A program made the translations under genes and the position numbers. Under the pieces are notes generated by a model, which did no database searches, was not told the DNA's origin, and saw nothing but the letters and a program-made list of their open reading frames with translations. A stretch of 64,000 nucleotides of DNA from contig BNBH01000014.1 of assembly GCA_014655195.1 (NCBI GenBank), positions 62,001 through 126,000 on the forward strand. Direction: 5' to 3'. Position 1 is the stretch's first letter, and every line of letters begins with the position of its first letter. This DNA comes from Streptomyces cellulosae (lineage in GTDB: Bacteria > Actinomycetota > Actinomycetes > Streptomycetales > Streptomycetaceae). Of this stretch, positions 9,051 through 18,118 are shown one piece after another.

Positions 9051-9263
9051 ACGCCGATTCCGTCACTGGTGAGTCTGGACCTGCTTCGGGCAGGGGTCAT
9101 TGTGCCGTACGGCCCCGTGAACGCGCCGTTGGACCCGCATAAGGACGGACGGGCGTTCGACCCCGGGCGCGGGGTTTCGGCCGGTCCTCGCGGGCCCTTC
9201 GCACGCGCGTCCGGCCAAAGGTCCCCCGCCGGGGTGGCACCGGGATCTGTGCCGTTGACGACA

Positions 9264-9300
9264 CGGGCGCCGGGCCCCTCGGAAGGGGACCCGGCGCCCG
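9264..9300 (-). terminator. Terminator hairpin after hisS
   Basis: CGGGCGCCGGGCCCC pairs with GGGGACCCGGCGCCCG across a 5-nt loop with one bulged A, 16 bp beyond the hisS stop. A strong GC-only hairpin. Confidence 0.75.
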
Positions 9301-9315
9301 GGACGGGACGACGTC

Positions 9316-10578
9316 TCAGCCGAGGCGGGACTCGAGCTCCGCCACGATCTCGTTCATGCCGACCGCGGTCTGCTCGCCGGACTCCATGTCCTTGAGCTGG
9401 ACCACGCCCTGCTCGATGTCGCGCTCGCCGAGCACCAGCGCGTACCGCGCGCCCGAGCGGTTGGCCGCCTTCATCGCGGCCTTGAGGCCCTTGCCGCCGA
9501 AGGCGAAGTCCGCGGCCACGCCGTTCTTGCGCAGCTCGGTGACCTTCGCGAACAGGACCCGGCGGGCCTCTTCGCCGAGCGGCACGGCGAACACGCTGGT
9601 GGTGGCGGGCAGTTCGAGCTCGACGCCCTCCGCCTCCAGGGCCAGCACCGTGCGGTCGACGCCGAGCGCCCAGCCGACGGACGGCAGCGCGGGGCCGCCG
9701 ATCATCTCGGACAGGCCGTCGTAGCGGCCGCCGCCGCCCACCGCGGACTGGGAGCCGAGGCCGTCGTGGACGAACTCGAAGGTGGTGCGGGTGTAGTAGT
9801 CCAGGCCGCGTACCAGCTTGGGGTCGTCCTCGAAGACCACGCCCGCCGCCGTGACCAGCTCGCGCACCTCCTCGTGGTACGCCTTGCAGGCGTCGCACAG
9901 GTAGTCGCGCAGCAGCGGGGCGCCGCCGAGCTGCTTCTGCACCGACTCGCGCTTGTCGTCCAGGACGCGCAGCGGGTTGATCTCCGCGCGGCGCAGGGTG
10001 TCCTCGTCCAGGTCCAGGCCGCGCAGGAAGGTCTGCAGGGCCTCCCGGTAGACGGGACGGCACTCCTTGTCGCCCAGGCTGTTGAGCAGGATGCGGAAGT
10101 TCCGCAGCCCCAGGGAGCGGTACGCCTGGTCGGCCAGGATGATCAGCTCGGCGTCCAGCGCCGGGTCCTCCGCGCCGATCGCCTCGGCGCCGACCTGCGA
10201 GAAGTGGCGGTAACGGCCCTTCTGCGGGCGCTCGTAGCGGTAGTACGAGCCGGAGTACCAGAGCTTGACCGGGAGGTTGCCCGCCTTGTGCAGGTTGGCC
10301 TCGAGGGCGGCGCGCAGCACGGAGGCGGTGCCCTCGGGGCGCAGGGCGAGCCTGTCGCCGCCCTTGGTCTCGAAGGCGTACATCTCCTTGGTCACGATGT
10401 CGGTGGACTCGCCGACGCCGCGCGCGAACAGCTCCACGTTCTCGAAGCCGGGCGTCTCGATGTAGCCGTAGCCGGAGCCGCGCAGCGGGGCGGCGATCGC
10501 CTCACGGACGGCCAGGTACTTGGCGGAGTCCGGCGGCAGCAGGTCGTAGGTGCCCTTGGGGGCCTTGAAGGTGCTCAC
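9316..10578 (-). CDS. hisS: Histidine-tRNA ligase
   Basis: Class II synthetase that charges tRNA-His, 420 residues. It begins with the usual KAPKGTYDLLP motif. It has motif 2 (GSYYRYERPQKGRYRHFSQ), the histidine A box (VRGLDYYTRTTFEF) and GGGGRYDGL, followed by the anticodon-binding domain. GTG at 10578 aligns best with the family N-terminus. A GTG at 10593 overlaps the stop of the preceding MBL gene as GTGA, with GAGGA only 2 nt away, and would add five residues. Both starts imply co-transcription with the hydrolase gene. Confidence 0.95.
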   Translation of the reverse strand: MSTFKAPKGTYDLLPPDSAKYLAVREAIAAPLRGSGYGYIETPGFENVELFARGVGESTDIVTKEMYAFETKGGDRLALRPEGTASVLRAALEANLHKAGNLPVKLWYSGSYYRYERPQKGRYRHFSQVGAEAIGAEDPALDAELIILADQAYRSLGLRNFRILLNSLGDKECRPVYREALQTFLRGLDLDEDTLRRAEINPLRVLDDKRESVQKQLGGAPLLRDYLCDACKAYHEEVRELVTAAGVVFEDDPKLVRGLDYYTRTTFEFVHDGLGSQSAVGGGGRYDGLSEMIGGPALPSVGWALGVDRTVLALEAEGVELELPATTSVFAVPLGEEARRVLFAKVTELRKNGVAADFAFGGKGLKAAMKAANRSGARYALVLGERDIEQGVVQLKDMESGEQTAVGMNEIVAELESRLG

Positions 10579-10589
10579 GGAAGTACTCG

Positions 10590-11300
10590 TCACATTCCTC
10601 GTCGGGGAGCCTCGGTCCGGGCTCCCGGGCCGGCGGCCACCTGCCGCAGATAGGGGTTGGTGGCGCGCTCCTGGCCGATGGTGGTCTGGGGGCCGTGGCC
10701 GGACAGCACCACGGTCGAGTCGTCGAGCGGCAGGCACACGCGGGCCAGCGAGTCGAGCATCTCGGCCATGTCACCGCCGGGCAGGTCGGTGCGTCCGATG
10801 GAGCCGGCGAACAGCAGGTCGCCCGAGAACATGACCGGCGGGATGTCGGCCGACTCGGGCAGGCTGAAGGTCACCGACCCCTTGGTATGGCCCGGGGCGT
10901 GCGCGACGGAGAACTCCAGACCGGCCAGCTTCAGCGCGGCGCCGTCGGTGAGCTCCTTGACGTCGTCCGGCTCCCCCACCGTCAGCTCCCCCATGAGCGG
11001 CATGCCGATGGCGCGGCCTATGCCCTTCTCCGGGTCGCTCATCATGTACCGGTCCTCGGGGTGGATCCAGGCGGGCACGTCGTGCGCGCCGCAGACCGGG
11101 ACCACCGAGGCGACGTGGTCGATGTGGCCGTGGGTGAGGACGACGGCGACGGGCTTCAGCCGGTGCTTGCGGACCGCCTCCGCCACACCGTCGGCGGCCT
11201 GGTGGCCCGGGTCGATGATCACGCACTCCTCGCCGGCGGCGGGGGCGACGAGATAACAGTTCGTCCCCCATGCCCCGGCGGGGAACCCGGCAATGAGCAC
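10590..11300 (-). CDS. MBL-fold metallo-hydrolase (glyoxalase II-like)
   Basis: Metallo-beta-lactamase-fold hydrolase of 236 residues. The dinuclear metal motif THGHIDH is at residues 56-62, with further His/Asp ligands in APGHTKGS and FSGDLLF and a late His in LSGHGPQT. The closest general class is hydroxyacylglutathione-hydrolase-like enzymes, but the substrate cannot be told, and actinobacteria use mycothiol rather than glutathione. The stop touches the hisS start region, so the two genes form a unit. Confidence 0.88.
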   Translation of the reverse strand: MLIAGFPAGAWGTNCYLVAPAAGEECVIIDPGHQAADGVAEAVRKHRLKPVAVVLTHGHIDHVASVVPVCGAHDVPAWIHPEDRYMMSDPEKGIGRAIGMPLMGELTVGEPDDVKELTDGAALKLAGLEFSVAHAPGHTKGSVTFSLPESADIPPVMFSGDLLFAGSIGRTDLPGGDMAEMLDSLARVCLPLDDSTVVLSGHGPQTTIGQERATNPYLRQVAAGPGARTEAPRRGM

Positions 11301-11483
11301 GATCGTCCTTCGTTTGTGTCGGTACGGGAGGCTTGCGACGGGCTGCGCCCGTGGTCAGAGCCTACCGGCGCTGCCGATTCCTCAGCGAACCCATATACGG
11401 TACGGGGCACACGCAGGCGGTCGGCTCACCGCACGCACGCACGCGTACCGGCCGGCACACGAGACGCATGAGGAGAGAACCCG

Positions 11484-12305
11484 GTGGTCAGCCAGGAGCA
11501 GCGGCGGCGTCAGCTCGCCCGGGAGAAGTTCTTGCGGCAGCAGCAGCGGCGTACCGAGGCGCGGCGCAAGGCGCGCGTCCGCAACGCGGTCATCGCGTCG
11601 GTGCTCGGTGTGACCCTGATCGGCAGCCTCGCGCTGTACACGACCGGGGTGCTCAAGCAGGACGACGACAAGACCAACGCGGCCGCGGAGGTCACGCCCG
11701 AGGCCGAGGAGAGCAGCAAGGCCCCGGACCCGTGCGAGAAGCCGGCCGCGGGCGAGGCCGGGAAGCAGACGTGGAAGAAGGAGCCGGCGATGTCGATCGA
11801 CAAGTCGGCCAAGTACACGATGAAGCTCGAGACCACCTGCGGGACGATAGACGTCGCGCTGAAGGCGTCGGCCGCCCCGCACACGGTCAACTCGTTCAAC
11901 TTCCTCGCCGGCAAGGGCTACTTCGACCACACCAAGTGCCACCGGCTCACCACCGACGGCATCTACGTCCTGCAGTGCGGCGACCCCACGGGCACCGGCA
12001 CCGGCGGTCCCGGCTACACGATCCCGGACGAGAACCTGAAGGACGCGAGCCTCAAGAACAACACCTACCCGGCGGGCACGGTCGCGATGGCCAACACCGG
12101 GCAGAAGGACAGTGGCGGCAGCCAGTTCTTCCTGGTCTACGAGGACAGCCAGCTTCCGCCCAGCTACACACCGTTCGGCACCGTCTCGGACGCGGGCCTG
12201 AAGGTTCTGAAGAAGATCGCCGACGCCGGGGAGAGCACCGGGGCCGGCGACGGGGCGCCCAACGCGACGGTCGTGATCGACAAGGCGACCGTCACCGCAT
12301 CCTGA
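11484..12305 (+). CDS. Membrane-anchored cyclophilin-type peptidyl-prolyl cis-trans isomerase
   Basis: Prolyl isomerase with an uncleaved N-terminal helix. 273 residues: a basic cytoplasmic segment 1-33, a membrane helix at about 34-53, an acidic linker, and the cyclophilin domain from about 105 to the end, placing it outside the membrane. Visible cyclophilin motifs include FNFLAGKGYFDHTKCHRL, QCGDPTGTGTGGPGY and MANTGQKDSGGSQFF. The GTG at 11484 has AGGAGAG eight bases upstream. Likely role is folding of exported proteins. First plus-strand gene, divergent from the MBL-hisS unit. Confidence 0.92.
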   Translation: MVSQEQRRRQLAREKFLRQQQRRTEARRKARVRNAVIASVLGVTLIGSLALYTTGVLKQDDDKTNAAAEVTPEAEESSKAPDPCEKPAAGEAGKQTWKKEPAMSIDKSAKYTMKLETTCGTIDVALKASAAPHTVNSFNFLAGKGYFDHTKCHRLTTDGIYVLQCGDPTGTGTGGPGYTIPDENLKDASLKNNTYPAGTVAMANTGQKDSGGSQFFLVYEDSQLPPSYTPFGTVSDAGLKVLKKIADAGESTGAGDGAPNATVVIDKATVTAS

Positions 12306-12332
12306 GCCCCAACTGCGTAATTTCGGTCGCGC

Positions 12333-12354
12333 GGGATGCGGACAGGCATCCCGT
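12333..12354 (+). terminator. Weak hairpin after the cyclophilin gene
   Basis: CGGGATGC pairs with GCATCCCG, 8 bp with a 6-nt loop, about 28 bp beyond the stop. It may reduce read-through into the DUF349 gene. Confidence 0.4.
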
Positions 12355-12442
12355 CGGTCGCCTATGTTGGCCGTGACGAAACTGTGGACGATGCCCGGGG
12401 GAGCACACAGGCCCCTCGACGGCATCATGTGGAGGAGGCGCT

Positions 12443-13672
12443 GTGAGCAGCGACCCGTGGGGCCGCGTCGACGAGACGGGGACCGTGTACGTGCGTACGG
12501 CCGACGGCGAGAAGGTCGTCGGTTCCTGGCAGGCCGGCTCCCCTGACGAGGCGCTGGCCTACTTCGAGCGCAAGTACGAGGGCCTGGTTGTCGAGATCGG
12601 CCTCCTCGAGAAGCGGGTGAGGACGACCGACCTGTCGTCCAAGGACGCCATGGCCGCGATCGACCATCTGCGCGAGCAGGTCGACGCCCATCACGCGGTC
12701 GGTGACCTGGACGCCCTCAGGGTCCGGCTGGACAAGCTCGTGGAGCTGGTCGAGAAGCGCCGCGAGGAGCGCAAGGCGCAGCGGGCCCGTCAGTCGGAGG
12801 AGGCGCGGCAGGCCAAGGAGGCGCTGGTCGCCGAGGCCGAGGAGCTGGCGCAGTCCGACCAGTGGCGGGCGGCCGGCGAGCGGCTGCGGGCCCTGGTGGA
12901 CACCTGGAAGGGTCTGCCGCGGCTGGACCGCAAGTCCGACGACGAGCTGTGGCACCGGTTCTCGCACGCGCGGTCGGCGTTCTCCAAGCGGCGCAAGCAG
13001 CACTTCGCGCAGCTGGACGCGCAGCGCGAGGATGCCCGCCGGATCAAGGAGCAGCTGGTCGCCGAGGCCGAGGCGCTGTCCGGTTCGACGGACTGGGGCC
13101 CGACCGCGGCCCGGTACCGCGATCTGATGGCGCAGTGGAAGGCCGCGGGCCGTGCCCAGCGCGAGCACGAGGAAGAACTGTGGAACCGCTTCCGCGGCGC
13201 CCAGGACGTCTTCTTCGCGGCCCGTTCCTCGGTGTTCGCGGAGCGTGACGCGGAGCAGGCGGAGAACCTCAAGCTCAAGGAGGAGCTGGCCGGCGAGGCG
13301 GAGAAGCTCCTCCCGATCACGGATCTGAAGGCCGCCAGGGCCGCGTTCCGCGCGATCAACGAGCGCTGGGAGGCCATCGGCCATGTGCCGAGGGACGCCC
13401 GCCCGAAGGTCGAGGGCCGGATGCACGCCGTGGAGCGGGCGATCCAGGAGGCCGAGGAGGCCGAGTGGCGCCGGACCAACCCGGAGGCCCGTGCCCGGGC
13501 CGAGGGTCTGACCGGTCAGCTGCAGGCCGCCGTGGACAAGCTGAAGGGCCAGATCGAGCAGGCCCGCGCGCAGGGCAACACCGCGAAGGCGGAGAAGCTG
13601 GAGCGCGAGCTGGAGGGCCGCCAGGCCCTGCTGGACCAGGCCCTGAAGGGTCTCCAGGAGTTCGGCGGCTGA
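12443..13672 (+). CDS. DUF349-domain coiled-coil protein
   Basis: Charged, almost entirely helical cytoplasmic protein of 409 residues. After an N-terminal segment (SSDPWGRVDETGTVYVRTADGEKV) it contains about three copies of the DUF349 unit, each with a W-x-x-A/G...LW/HRF pattern (DELWHRFSHARSAF, EELWNRFRGAQDVFF, then a degenerate NERWEAIGHVPR). A Glu/Lys coiled coil closes the protein. The family is widespread in actinobacteria; the biochemical role is unknown. The ATG follows GGAGGAGGCGCTGTG. It is bounded downstream by a perfect hairpin shared with rel. Confidence 0.88.
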   Translation: MSSDPWGRVDETGTVYVRTADGEKVVGSWQAGSPDEALAYFERKYEGLVVEIGLLEKRVRTTDLSSKDAMAAIDHLREQVDAHHAVGDLDALRVRLDKLVELVEKRREERKAQRARQSEEARQAKEALVAEAEELAQSDQWRAAGERLRALVDTWKGLPRLDRKSDDELWHRFSHARSAFSKRRKQHFAQLDAQREDARRIKEQLVAEAEALSGSTDWGPTAARYRDLMAQWKAAGRAQREHEEELWNRFRGAQDVFFAARSSVFAERDAEQAENLKLKEELAGEAEKLLPITDLKAARAAFRAINERWEAIGHVPRDARPKVEGRMHAVERAIQEAEEAEWRRTNPEARARAEGLTGQLQAAVDKLKGQIEQARAQGNTAKAEKLERELEGRQALLDQALKGLQEFGG

Positions 13673-13688
13673 CCCGGGCGACGAACAC

Positions 13689-13725
13689 GAAGGGCCCGCC
13701 GTACCTCGGGTACGGCGGGCCCTTC
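13689..13725. terminator. Perfect bidirectional terminator between convergent genes
   Basis: A 17-bp perfect stem (arm 13689-13705, loop TCG, arm 13709-13725), starting GAAGGGCCCGCCGTACC. It lies between the convergent DUF349 and rel genes and can serve both strands. Confidence 0.9.
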
Positions 13726-13744
13726 CGTGTGTCTTCCCCGCGTC

Positions 13745-16264
13745 CTAGCCGCGGTTGCGGGCCGAGGTGACGCGGTAGACGTCGTAGACGCCCTCCACTC
13801 CGCGTACGGCCTTCAGGACGTGGCCCAGGTGCTTGGGGTCGCCCATCTCGAAGGTGAAGCGGGAGGTGGCGACCCGGTCGCGGGAGGTCTGGACGGCCGC
13901 GGACAGGATGTTGACGTGCTGGTCGGACAGCACGCGCGTGACGTCCGACAGCAGCCGGGAGCGGTCCAGCGCCTCGACCTGGATGGCGACGAGGAACACC
14001 GAGGACTGGGTGGGCGCCCACTCGACCTCGAGGATCCGCTCCGGCTCACGGGACAGCGAGTCGACGTTCACGCAGTCGCTGCGGTGGACCGAGACGCCGC
14101 TGCCGCGGGTGACGAAGCCGATGATCGGGTCTCCGGGCACCGGGGTGCAGCAGCGGGCCAGCTTGACCCACACGTCCTCGACGCCCTTGACGACGACGCC
14201 CGGGTCGGCGCTGGAGCGGCGCTTGCGGCGGCTGCGGGTGGGCGGGACCGACTCGTCGATCTCCTCGGTGGCCGCCTCCTCGCCGCCGAGGGCCTGCACC
14301 AGCTTCTGCACGATGTTCTGCGCGGAGACGTGCCCCTCGCCGATCGCCGCGTACAGCGCGGAGATGTCCGAGTAGCGCATCTCGTGGGCCAGCGTGACCA
14401 GCGAGTCGCCCGTGAGGATGCGCTGGATCGGCAGGTTCTGCTTGCGCATGGCGCGGACGATGGAGTCCTTGCCCTGCTCGATCGCCTCGTCGCGGCGCTC
14501 CTTGGAGAACCAGGCGCGGATCTTGTTGCGGGCGCGGGGCGACTTCACGAAGCCGAGCCAGTCGCGGGAGGGGCCCGCGCCGGCCGCCTTGGAGGTGAAG
14601 ACCTCCACCAGGTCGCCGTTGTCGAGGGTCGACTCCAGCGGCACCAGACGGCCGTTGACCCGGGCGCCTATGGTGCGGTGGCCGACCTCGGTGTGCACCG
14701 CGTACGCGAAGTCCACGGGGGTGGCGCCCGCGGGCAGCGCTATGACGTCGCCCTTGGGGGTGAAGACGAAGACCTCGTTGCGCGAGAGGTCGAAGCGCAG
14801 CGACTCCAGGAACTCGCCCGGGTCCTCGGTCTCCTTCTGCCAGTCGAGGAGCTGCCGCAGCCACGCCATGTCGTTGAGGTGGTCGTCCTTGCTCTTGCCG
14901 GACGACTTGGGCGCGTCGGTGCGGATCTTGGAGGCGCCGGCGACGGCCTCCTGCTTGTACTTCCAGTGCGCGGCGATTCCGTACTCGGCGCGGCGGTGCA
15001 TGTCGAACGTGCGGATCTGCAGCTCGACGGGCTTGCCGCCGGGGCCGATGACCGTCGTGTGCAGCGACTGGTACATGTTGAACTTGGGCATCGCGATGTA
15101 GTCCTTGAACCGGCCGGGGACCGGGTTCCATCGCGCGTGCACCGTGCCGAGGGCCGCGTAGCAGTCGCGGACGGTGTCCACGAGGACGCGGATGCCCACC
15201 AGGTCGTAGATCTCCGCGAAGTCACGGCCGCGGACGATCATCTTCTGGTAGACGCTGTAGTAGTGCTTCGGGCGGCCGGTGACGGTCGCCTTGATCCGGG
15301 CGGCCCGCAGGTCCTGCTGCACCTCGTCGGTGACGATGGCGAGGTACTCGTCGCGCTTGGGGGCGCGCTCGGCCACCAGACGGACGATCTCGTCGTACAT
15401 CTTGGGGTAGAGGATCGCGAAGGCGAGGTCCTCCAGCTCCCACTTGATGGTGTTCATGCCCAGGCGGTGGGCGAGCGGCGCGTAGATCTCGAGGGTCTCG
15501 CGCGCCTTCTTCTCCTGCTTCTCGCGCTTGAGGTAGCGCATGGTGCGCATGTTGTGCAGGCGGTCGGCGAGCTTGATGACCAGGACGCGGGGGTCCTTGG
15601 CCATGGCGACGACCATCTTGCGCACGGTCTCGGCCTGGGCGGCCTCGCCGAACTTGACCTTGTCCAGCTTGGTGACGCCGTCGACGAGCAGCGCGACCAC
15701 GTCGCCGAAGTCGCGGCGCAGGTCCTCCAGGCCGTACTCGGTGTCCTCGACCGTGTCGTGCAGCAGCCCCGCCATCAGCGTGGCCGGGTCCATGCCGAGC
15801 TCGGCGAGGATGGTGGTCACCGCGAGCGGGTGCGTGATGTACGGGTCGCCGCTCTTGCGCTTCTGGCCGCGGTGCCAGCGCTCGGCGACCTGGTAGGCCC
15901 GCTCGATCTGGCGCAGCGTGGCGTTCTCGATCTTCGGGTCGTTGCTGCGGACGATCCGCAGCAGCGGCTCCAGCACCGGGTTGTACGGGTTGGCCCGCTG
16001 GACGCCGAGCCGGGCCAGGCGGGCGCGGACGCGGTTGGAGGAGCCGGAGCGGGGCTGGCCGGTGTTGGGGCGGGACGCGGAGCGCTCGGGAGGGGACGGC
16101 TTGGGAGCAGGCTGCTCGGGCTTGTCCACGGGGGCCCCCTGGGCACGCTGGACCGGCCCGCGGGTGTCGTTCTTCGCCTGGGGCGTGTCCGGCGCGGGCT
16201 TGGCCGCGGGCGCCGAGGCGGGCTCGGGCTTGGCGGCGGTCAGGTGCTGGGCCTCGTCTGGCAA
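13745..16264 (-). CDS. relA: Bifunctional (p)ppGpp synthetase/hydrolase
   Basis: Long RelA/SpoT enzyme that makes and degrades (p)ppGpp, 839 residues. After a Pro/Ala-rich N-terminal tail come the HD hydrolase domain (ITHPLAVT, then LLHDTVEDTEYGLEDL, with the HD pair intact), the synthetase domain (KDYIAMPKFNMYQSLHTT, QIRTFDMHRRAEYGIAAHWKYK), the TGS domain (ALPAGATPVDFAYAVHTEVG), and a C-terminal zinc-finger/ACT region (ARCCTPVPGDPI, MGDPKHLGHVLKAVRGVEGVYDVYRV). The start is TTG at 16264 with GAGGAG five bases before it; no better ATG/GTG exists. Both catalytic halves look functional. In Streptomyces ppGpp links starvation to antibiotic production. Confidence 0.95.
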   Translation of the reverse strand: MPDEAQHLTAAKPEPASAPAAKPAPDTPQAKNDTRGPVQRAQGAPVDKPEQPAPKPSPPERSASRPNTGQPRSGSSNRVRARLARLGVQRANPYNPVLEPLLRIVRSNDPKIENATLRQIERAYQVAERWHRGQKRKSGDPYITHPLAVTTILAELGMDPATLMAGLLHDTVEDTEYGLEDLRRDFGDVVALLVDGVTKLDKVKFGEAAQAETVRKMVVAMAKDPRVLVIKLADRLHNMRTMRYLKREKQEKKARETLEIYAPLAHRLGMNTIKWELEDLAFAILYPKMYDEIVRLVAERAPKRDEYLAIVTDEVQQDLRAARIKATVTGRPKHYYSVYQKMIVRGRDFAEIYDLVGIRVLVDTVRDCYAALGTVHARWNPVPGRFKDYIAMPKFNMYQSLHTTVIGPGGKPVELQIRTFDMHRRAEYGIAAHWKYKQEAVAGASKIRTDAPKSSGKSKDDHLNDMAWLRQLLDWQKETEDPGEFLESLRFDLSRNEVFVFTPKGDVIALPAGATPVDFAYAVHTEVGHRTIGARVNGRLVPLESTLDNGDLVEVFTSKAAGAGPSRDWLGFVKSPRARNKIRAWFSKERRDEAIEQGKDSIVRAMRKQNLPIQRILTGDSLVTLAHEMRYSDISALYAAIGEGHVSAQNIVQKLVQALGGEEAATEEIDESVPPTRSRRKRRSSADPGVVVKGVEDVWVKLARCCTPVPGDPIIGFVTRGSGVSVHRSDCVNVDSLSREPERILEVEWAPTQSSVFLVAIQVEALDRSRLLSDVTRVLSDQHVNILSAAVQTSRDRVATSRFTFEMGDPKHLGHVLKAVRGVEGVYDVYRVTSARNRG

Positions 16265-16457
16265 GAGGGCTCCTCGTGCGCGATCCGGGTCCCCGGTCAG
16301 GCTCCGGAGACCCCATGGTAGCGAGCCCGGGCTCGCCGAACGTCTCCGGAGCGGTGTGAGGACCGTCAACAGAAGAAACGCACGAGGCGGACGCCGGATT
16401 CCTCCGGGTCCGCCTGCGTACTGTTTCCCGGGCCGTCTCCGGCGCCCCAGGGGTTTC

Positions 16458-17006
16458 TCAGACCGTGAGCAGCGCCTCCAGCGGGGCGCCCGCCAGGGCG
16501 GGCTCGAGCCGGGCCCGGCCGTCGAGGAAGCCGAGCTCCATCAGCACCGCGAGGCCCGCGACCTCGGCGCCCGCCCTGCGGATGAGCTGCACGGACGCCT
16601 CGGCGGTGCCGCCGGTGGCCAGGACGTCGTCGACGACCAGGACGCGGTCCTCGGCGCCGAGGTCCTCCGCGTGGACCTCGATCTCCGCCGAGCCGTACTC
16701 CAGGTCGTACGACTGCCTGAGGGTGGCCCCGGGGAGCTTGCCCGCCTTGCGGACGGGGATGAAGCCGAGGCCGGCGCGGACGGCGACCGGGGCGCCCAGG
16801 ATGAACCCGCGGGCCTCCAGGCCGACGATCTTGGTGGCGTCGGCCCGGCGGGCGACGTCCGCGAGAGCATCGGTGAGCGCGTCGAACGCCTTGGGGTCGG
16901 CCAGGAGCGGGGTGATGTCCTTGAACATCACGCCCGGCTCCGGGTAGTCCGCCACGTCCCGGATGCGGCTCAGCAGCAGGGCGGACAGGTCGGCGTGGTC
17001 GCTCAT
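16458..17006 (-). CDS. apt: Adenine phosphoribosyltransferase
   Basis: Purine salvage enzyme forming AMP from adenine and PRPP. 182 residues. The type I PRTase PRPP loop VLVVDDVLATGGTA and the substrate region GLEARGFILGAPVA are clear. Its ATG overlaps the secF stop by 4 bp, and it lies upstream of rel with a 193-bp gap. The secDF-apt-rel order is common in actinobacteria. Confidence 0.96.
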   Translation of the reverse strand: MSDHADLSALLLSRIRDVADYPEPGVMFKDITPLLADPKAFDALTDALADVARRADATKIVGLEARGFILGAPVAVRAGLGFIPVRKAGKLPGATLRQSYDLEYGSAEIEVHAEDLGAEDRVLVVDDVLATGGTAEASVQLIRRAGAEVAGLAVLMELGFLDGRARLEPALAGAPLEALLTV

Positions 17007-18115
17007 CGGCGCTTCCCCGAGGGTCGGCCGCGGCCACGGGCACGGGACGCGGGCTGGTTGCGGGGCCCGACGACCGCCGCCGCGACGTCGGGCTCGTCCT
17101 GGTCGTCATCGGTCACGAGGGCGTCCTGGCCCTCGTCCGGGTCGCCGCCCTGGGCGCGCTTGGCCAGCACGCGCTTCTTCAGGCTCTTCATGGCCGGCTC
17201 GCGCTCCTTGAGGTCGGCGACGAGCGGGGTGGCGATGAAGATCGAGGAGTAGGCGCCGGCGGCGAGGCCGACGAACAGCGACAGGGAGATGTCGTTCAGC
17301 ATGCCGGCGCCGAGGACGCCGCCGCCGATGAACAGCAGGCCCGCCACCGGGAGCAGCGCGACCACCGTGGTGTTGATCGACCGCACCAGGGTGCTGTTGA
17401 TCGACCGGTTGGCGATCTCGCTGTAGGTCCAGCGGGTCTGCTTGGTGATGTCCTTGGTCTGTTCCTTGAGGCTGTCGAAGACGACCACCGTGTCGTACAG
17501 CGAGTAGCCGAGGATGGTGAGCAGACCGATCACCGTACCGGGGGTGACCTCGAAGCCGACGAGGGCGTAGATCCCGACCGTGATGGTGATGTCGTGGATC
17601 AGCGCGACGAACGCGGCGAGCGCCATGCGCCACTCGAAGGCGATCGCCAGGTAGATCACCACCAGGATCAGGAAGATCCCCAGGCCCTGCCAGGCCTTGT
17701 TGGCGATCTGCTCACCCCAGCTCGGACCGACCAGTTCGGCGTTGATCTTCTCGGCGTCGACCTTCAGGTCCTCGGCGAGCCGCTCCTTGATGGTGTCCGA
17801 GGTCTTGGTGTCGATGCCCGCGACCTGGATGCGCATGCTGCCGTCGCCGAGCTTCTGGACGATGGCGTCGTGGCCGGAGGCGTCCTCCGCGTAGTCCTCG
17901 GCGGTGGACACCGAGACGCTCATGTTCTTCGGGGTGGTGAAGACCGCGCCGCCCTGGAACTCGATGCCCATGTGCAGGCCGCGCACCGCCAGGCCGACGA
18001 TGGCCGTGATGGTGATGAGGATCGAGATGCCGTACCAGATCTTGCGGTTCTTGACGAAGTCGTAGCCGATCTCGCCGTGGTGCAGTCGGGCGCCGAGGGT
18101 GCCGAGCTTCGACAT
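17003..18115 (-). CDS. secF: Protein translocase subunit SecF
   Basis: Membrane partner of SecD that uses the proton gradient to help preprotein release from SecYEG. 370 residues with six helices. The first-loop motif GIEFQGG follows TM1, and the C-terminal block has the SecDF signature IGLLTILGYSLYDTVVVFD. A charged cytoplasmic tail (GGDPDEGQDALVTDDDQDEPD, then a basic end) is typical of Streptomyces. It starts 3 bp after the secD stop and overlaps apt, so it is the middle of the yajC-secD-secF-apt unit. Confidence 0.96.
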   Translation of the reverse strand: MSKLGTLGARLHHGEIGYDFVKNRKIWYGISILITITAIVGLAVRGLHMGIEFQGGAVFTTPKNMSVSVSTAEDYAEDASGHDAIVQKLGDGSMRIQVAGIDTKTSDTIKERLAEDLKVDAEKINAELVGPSWGEQIANKAWQGLGIFLILVVIYLAIAFEWRMALAAFVALIHDITITVGIYALVGFEVTPGTVIGLLTILGYSLYDTVVVFDSLKEQTKDITKQTRWTYSEIANRSINSTLVRSINTTVVALLPVAGLLFIGGGVLGAGMLNDISLSLFVGLAAGAYSSIFIATPLVADLKEREPAMKSLKKRVLAKRAQGGDPDEGQDALVTDDDQDEPDVAAAVVGPRNQPASRARGRGRPSGKRR

Positions 18116-18118
18116 CTC